A DNA stretch of 53,433 nt from Lentimicrobiaceae bacterium (GTDB taxonomy: Bacteria; Bacteroidota; Bacteroidia; Bacteroidales; F082), in the NCBI GenBank assembly GCA_015061365.1, contig SUWS01000012.1, positions 1 through 53,433 of the forward strand, in the 5' to 3' direction. A model generated the notes under the pieces. It was not told where the DNA came from. It searched no databases and was given only the letters and a program-made list of their open reading frames with translations. Numbering within the stretch: position 1 is the first letter of the stretch; every line of letters begins with the position of its first letter. Positions 52,301-53,433 of this stretch are shown piece after piece. The position numbers were made by a program, and so were the translations under genes.

Positions 52301-52621
52301 TTCTTCTTTAGGTTCTTCAAGTTCCGGAAGATAGTCATGAGGTATCTCCTTAACTTTCTTGACACCATCTACGGGTGTTATACATATACGCTTTATCTTA
52401 CCATCGACGAGCATCTCGCAAGCACCACATTTCCCGATGCCGCATTCAAGACTACGCTCGCGACCATCGAGACTATGACTATGAACCGTGAATCCTGCTT
52501 GGTGCAAGGCCGCAGCAATAGTGTAACCTTTACGACCAACGACTTTATGTCCGTTATATTCAAATAATACTTCTTCAGACTTTGGAATATCCAAGATAGG
52601 GTGTTTTTCTATTTTGTTCAT
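49394..52621 (-). CDS. Five-module Fe-S flavoprotein, fused HcnABC/OoxABC-like dehydrogenase
   Basis: 1075 residues, no signal peptide. Modules in order: 2Fe-2S ferredoxin-like domain (about 18-95; C60, C65, C68, C80); FAD/NAD pyridine-nucleotide-disulfide oxidoreductase (about 113-430; VAIVGAGPAGLA at 116, SVGAGNIG at 265, YGAGDT at 383); two 4Fe-4S motifs (C460/466/469/473 and C494/497/500/504); BFD-type 2Fe-2S domain (C605, C607, C641, C646); and a second FAD enzyme of the DAO type (about 702-1060; VLIAGGGITGSAAFRYF). Related enzymes such as hydrogen cyanide synthase HcnABC, opine oxidase OoxABC and amino-acid dehydrogenases carry these parts on separate subunits. A dehydrogenase for an amino acid or N-substituted amino acid that passes electrons to the internal clusters is inferred. 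Monocistronic, with its own promoter and a strong terminator. Confidence 0.88.
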   Translation of the reverse strand: MNKIEKHPILDIPKSEEVLFEYNGHKVVGRKGYTIAAALHQAGFTVHSHSLDGRERSLECGIGKCGACEMLVDGKIKRICITPVDGVKKVKEIPHDYLPELEEPKEESNKVYYTQVAIVGAGPAGLACRQYLNELGIDNIVIDNNAMIGGQFNMQTHQFFFFEKEQKYGGQRGFEIAKTLAGDDLSNIFLNSTVWDLLEGKRIAVKNIKDDTIFYVDSEYLVVATGAVPFMPVFENDDLPGVYTAAVVQKMMNVEHTLLGKRILSVGAGNIGYLTSYQAIQAGAKVVAIIEGMDHEGGFPVQANRLRRLGVPIYTSHVLLRAIPNDDHTGIKAAVVAECENFKPIPGTEKVIDNIDVINICTGLMPDNQILEKGKQIFGLKVYGAGDTVRVGEGTCAVLRGKQVAMEIAMEMRKPVNYEEYLALSKEYIDSQQKPLRRLEKPNKPSLERMRERNFVIADCIYGFACNPCTFSCPKNAIVKPTTSSVPMIDYDKCIGCMECVSHCPGLAIFGYDIKQNKLFLPFEYEAEENSEVYLINDKGERVGEGIIEKIMKKSNKTNVARVKAIDIEDEVLTDVTGFIVKENYPEPLEMKPLSDYEKGPKFVCHCEDVTIEKILQIVGDRKTISVDELKHTTRLGMGACRGKRCVPRARQLLRSYGIELQGESTPRGPLSNQVTLNEMQPPKTNTNIIIPANKTSKRIDCDVLIAGGGITGSAAFRYFSEAGKKTYLINYEHGSSWRNIGGGRPAFSVPEIAEIANQNQEIFKEIQKHANIHYKPIRYVGLAHDDKEYKALEASLAWSEGYMVDKKDFTKEISPYFNPDLDTYQAALITMNCWQATPGRVIEYIRNVASQNGGVLLENARLLEVQRTDKGFMALVYNQNQEFIEFHCEHFVNALGSNAGEFAKQLGVDTGFYPVKHQAFITGRLPLLGKDGDALDMIIDRRHYKGFSAVYGQQFAHTGQIIGCASPATDASEVVKDLRYNSKSFIEICAEVFRQWIPQLGAVSFQAFWSGYYTEPHYIVDPENNLIAGMRGHGFMLGQYMAKMYVDKYLGKPTPSYFDRLTLKGDGLKENAFK

Positions 52622-52690
52622 GGCATATTAATTTAATTAGCAAATATCTATCTGTTAAATAAAGAGAGTAATCTAACAGAATTGTCACGT

Positions 52691-52698
52691 CAAAGGTA
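52691..52698 (-). promoter_or_regulatory. Promoter -7 box for the fused flavoprotein
   Basis: TACCTTTG on the minus strand (TAnnTTTG), 70 bases upstream of the start. Confidence 0.5.
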
Positions 52699-52723
52699 TA
52701 AATTATTTTTAAAAAATCAAAAT

Positions 52724-52752
52724 AAAAAAAGGAGACCGAAGCCTCCTTTTTT
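52724..52752. terminator. Terminator after the last T9SS cargo gene
   Basis: GGAG / CTCC core extended by A7/T6 arms. On the minus strand it terminates the T9SS cargo gene ending at 52829. Confidence 0.7.
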
Positions 52753-52830
52753 AGAATTCTCGAACTTTAGAATTCTGGAACTCTCGAAGATATTTCTAAA
52801 GTTCCAAAATTCTAAAATTCTAAAGTTCTT
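52752..52830. repeat. Period-8 repeat array
   Basis: Units of 8 bases such as AATTCTAA/AGTTCCAA on the right and AGAATTCT/CGAACTTT on the left, arranged so the two halves are partly complementary. It follows the stop of the T9SS cargo gene. The period is 8, unlike the other arrays. Confidence 0.6.
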
Positions 52831-53433
52831 ATAACACTGTGATGCGTTCTGTTGCAACACCGTTAGCTGTCACGATGCGTACCATGTAAACGCCTGCTTC
52901 ATATTGTCCCATGTTGAGGATTTCGCTGTCTGAGTTGACAACCTTGTCTAACATGACTTGACCTAAAGCGTTTGTTATTGTGATACGTTCGATGTTTTCT
53001 GCGCTGATTGTGACGTTATCCTTTGTTGGGTTTGGATAGATCATCATGCCTTCTACGCCGTTTTCATCGATTGATGTGACTGTTACCACTACGAAAGTCT
53101 CGTCGCTGCCGTATGCGTTTGCAGGATCTGATTCGCATGTCTCACCGCCTTCTTCATATACTGCTGTCATTGCATAATAATATGTGCCTTCTGCGACATC
53201 GCTATCGACGTATGTCTTAGTTGATGTTTCGCCGATGACTGTCATATTATTTTCTGATGTGCCGCGGTATACGTTGTAGTGTGTCAATTCGCTTGTTGCT
53301 CTCGCAGCGCCAACCTTAACAGGTGTGCCGCCGTTTGCGTTGTTGATCAATTCGACCGGTGCTGATGGAAGTTCGCCCTTCACGTCTGTCGTGACGTATG
53401 CTCTTACCATCCAGGTGTTGCTCAAACCTGCTG
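52829..53433 (-). CDS. C-terminal part of a T9SS cargo protein (5' end outside the window)
   Basis: Partial: the reading frame stays open to the end of the window, so the first codons shown are internal. About 200 residues are visible. They hold an FN3-like domain (LTHYNVYRGTSENNMTVIG, TYVDSDVAEGTYYYAMTAVY) and a T9SS sorting domain (IYPNPTKDNVTISAEN ... EAGVYMVRIVTANGVATERITVL). The protein is therefore an exported, surface or secreted cargo; its main domain is beyond the window. Similar FN3-plus-sorting-domain tails occur on the C25 proteins at 31171-45167, so it may be another peptidase or adhesin, which cannot be decided here. Confidence 0.85.
   Translation of the reverse strand, partial: AGLSNTWMVRAYVTTDVKGELPSAPVELINNANGGTPVKVGAARATSELTHYNVYRGTSENNMTVIGETSTKTYVDSDVAEGTYYYAMTAVYEEGGETCESDPANAYGSDETFVVVTVTSIDENGVEGMMIYPNPTKDNVTISAENIERITITNALGQVMLDKVVNSDSEILNMGQYEAGVYMVRIVTANGVATERITVL

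Overview
The window reads as chromosomal DNA of an AT-rich Bacteroidota, most likely an uncultured gut-type Bacteroidales. The evidence is: several proteins with type IX secretion (T9SS) C-terminal sorting domains of the form YPNP...G.YF.KI; gingipain-like C25 peptidases; the Bacteroidota promoter -7 box TAnnTTTG in front of many genes; weak ribosome binding sites; a complete SUF operon; and a GH110 alpha-galactosidase typical of host-glycan users. No tRNA, rRNA, CRISPR array, phage or intact transposase was seen. One structured RNA, rnpB, is clear.

Layout. 0-5.4 kb (minus strand): an outer-membrane barrel and a 1002-residue TPR protein in one unit, then rnpB. 5.4-13.9 kb: prmC (minus), then on the plus strand a YigZ protein, dnaA, an RsmI-like methyltransferase, a small orphan ORF and a GH110 galactosidase, followed by a two-gene membrane unit with a DnaJ-type zinc domain. 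14-20 kb (minus): sufB-sufC-sufD-sufS-sufE-sufT. 20-24 kb (plus): a membrane protein resembling a degenerate PHP domain overlapping an ArnT-like glycosyltransferase, then a DUF2851 protein. 24-29 kb: a broken transglutaminase gene, a small barrel, SlyD, a VWA membrane protein and a YrdC/TsaC protein. 29-45 kb (plus): an S41 protease, then three large C25 cysteine peptidases with T9SS sorting domains; a lipoprotein and DUF5723-like barrel pair sits between the second and third. 45-53 kb: a beta-CASP nuclease, another T9SS cargo, a queuosine-precursor transporter, a 1075-residue five-module flavoprotein, and the end of a further T9SS cargo that runs off the window.

How the parts relate. Five genes encode T9SS cargo, three of them secreted proteases whose His-Cys spacing matches gingipains. 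None of the secretion machinery genes is recognisable here. The suf genes form a self-sufficient Fe-S assembly unit; the large flavoprotein downstream would be a client (one 2Fe-2S ferredoxin domain, two 4Fe-4S motifs and a BFD-type 2Fe-2S domain).

The most unusual material is (i) the five-module flavoprotein, which puts into one chain what related HcnABC/OoxABC-type amino-acid or opine dehydrogenases carry on separate subunits; (ii) a family of 203-bp foldback elements with ends AAGGGGACTTC, plus shorter derivatives whose ends repeatedly supply stop codons of neighbouring genes; (iii) a second inverted repeat (GAGACG...CGTCTC) that also overlaps a stop codon; and (iv) period-7 repeat arrays at gene ends, one of which lies inside the prmC reading frame. 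Statements about family membership come from memory of the families, not from database searches.
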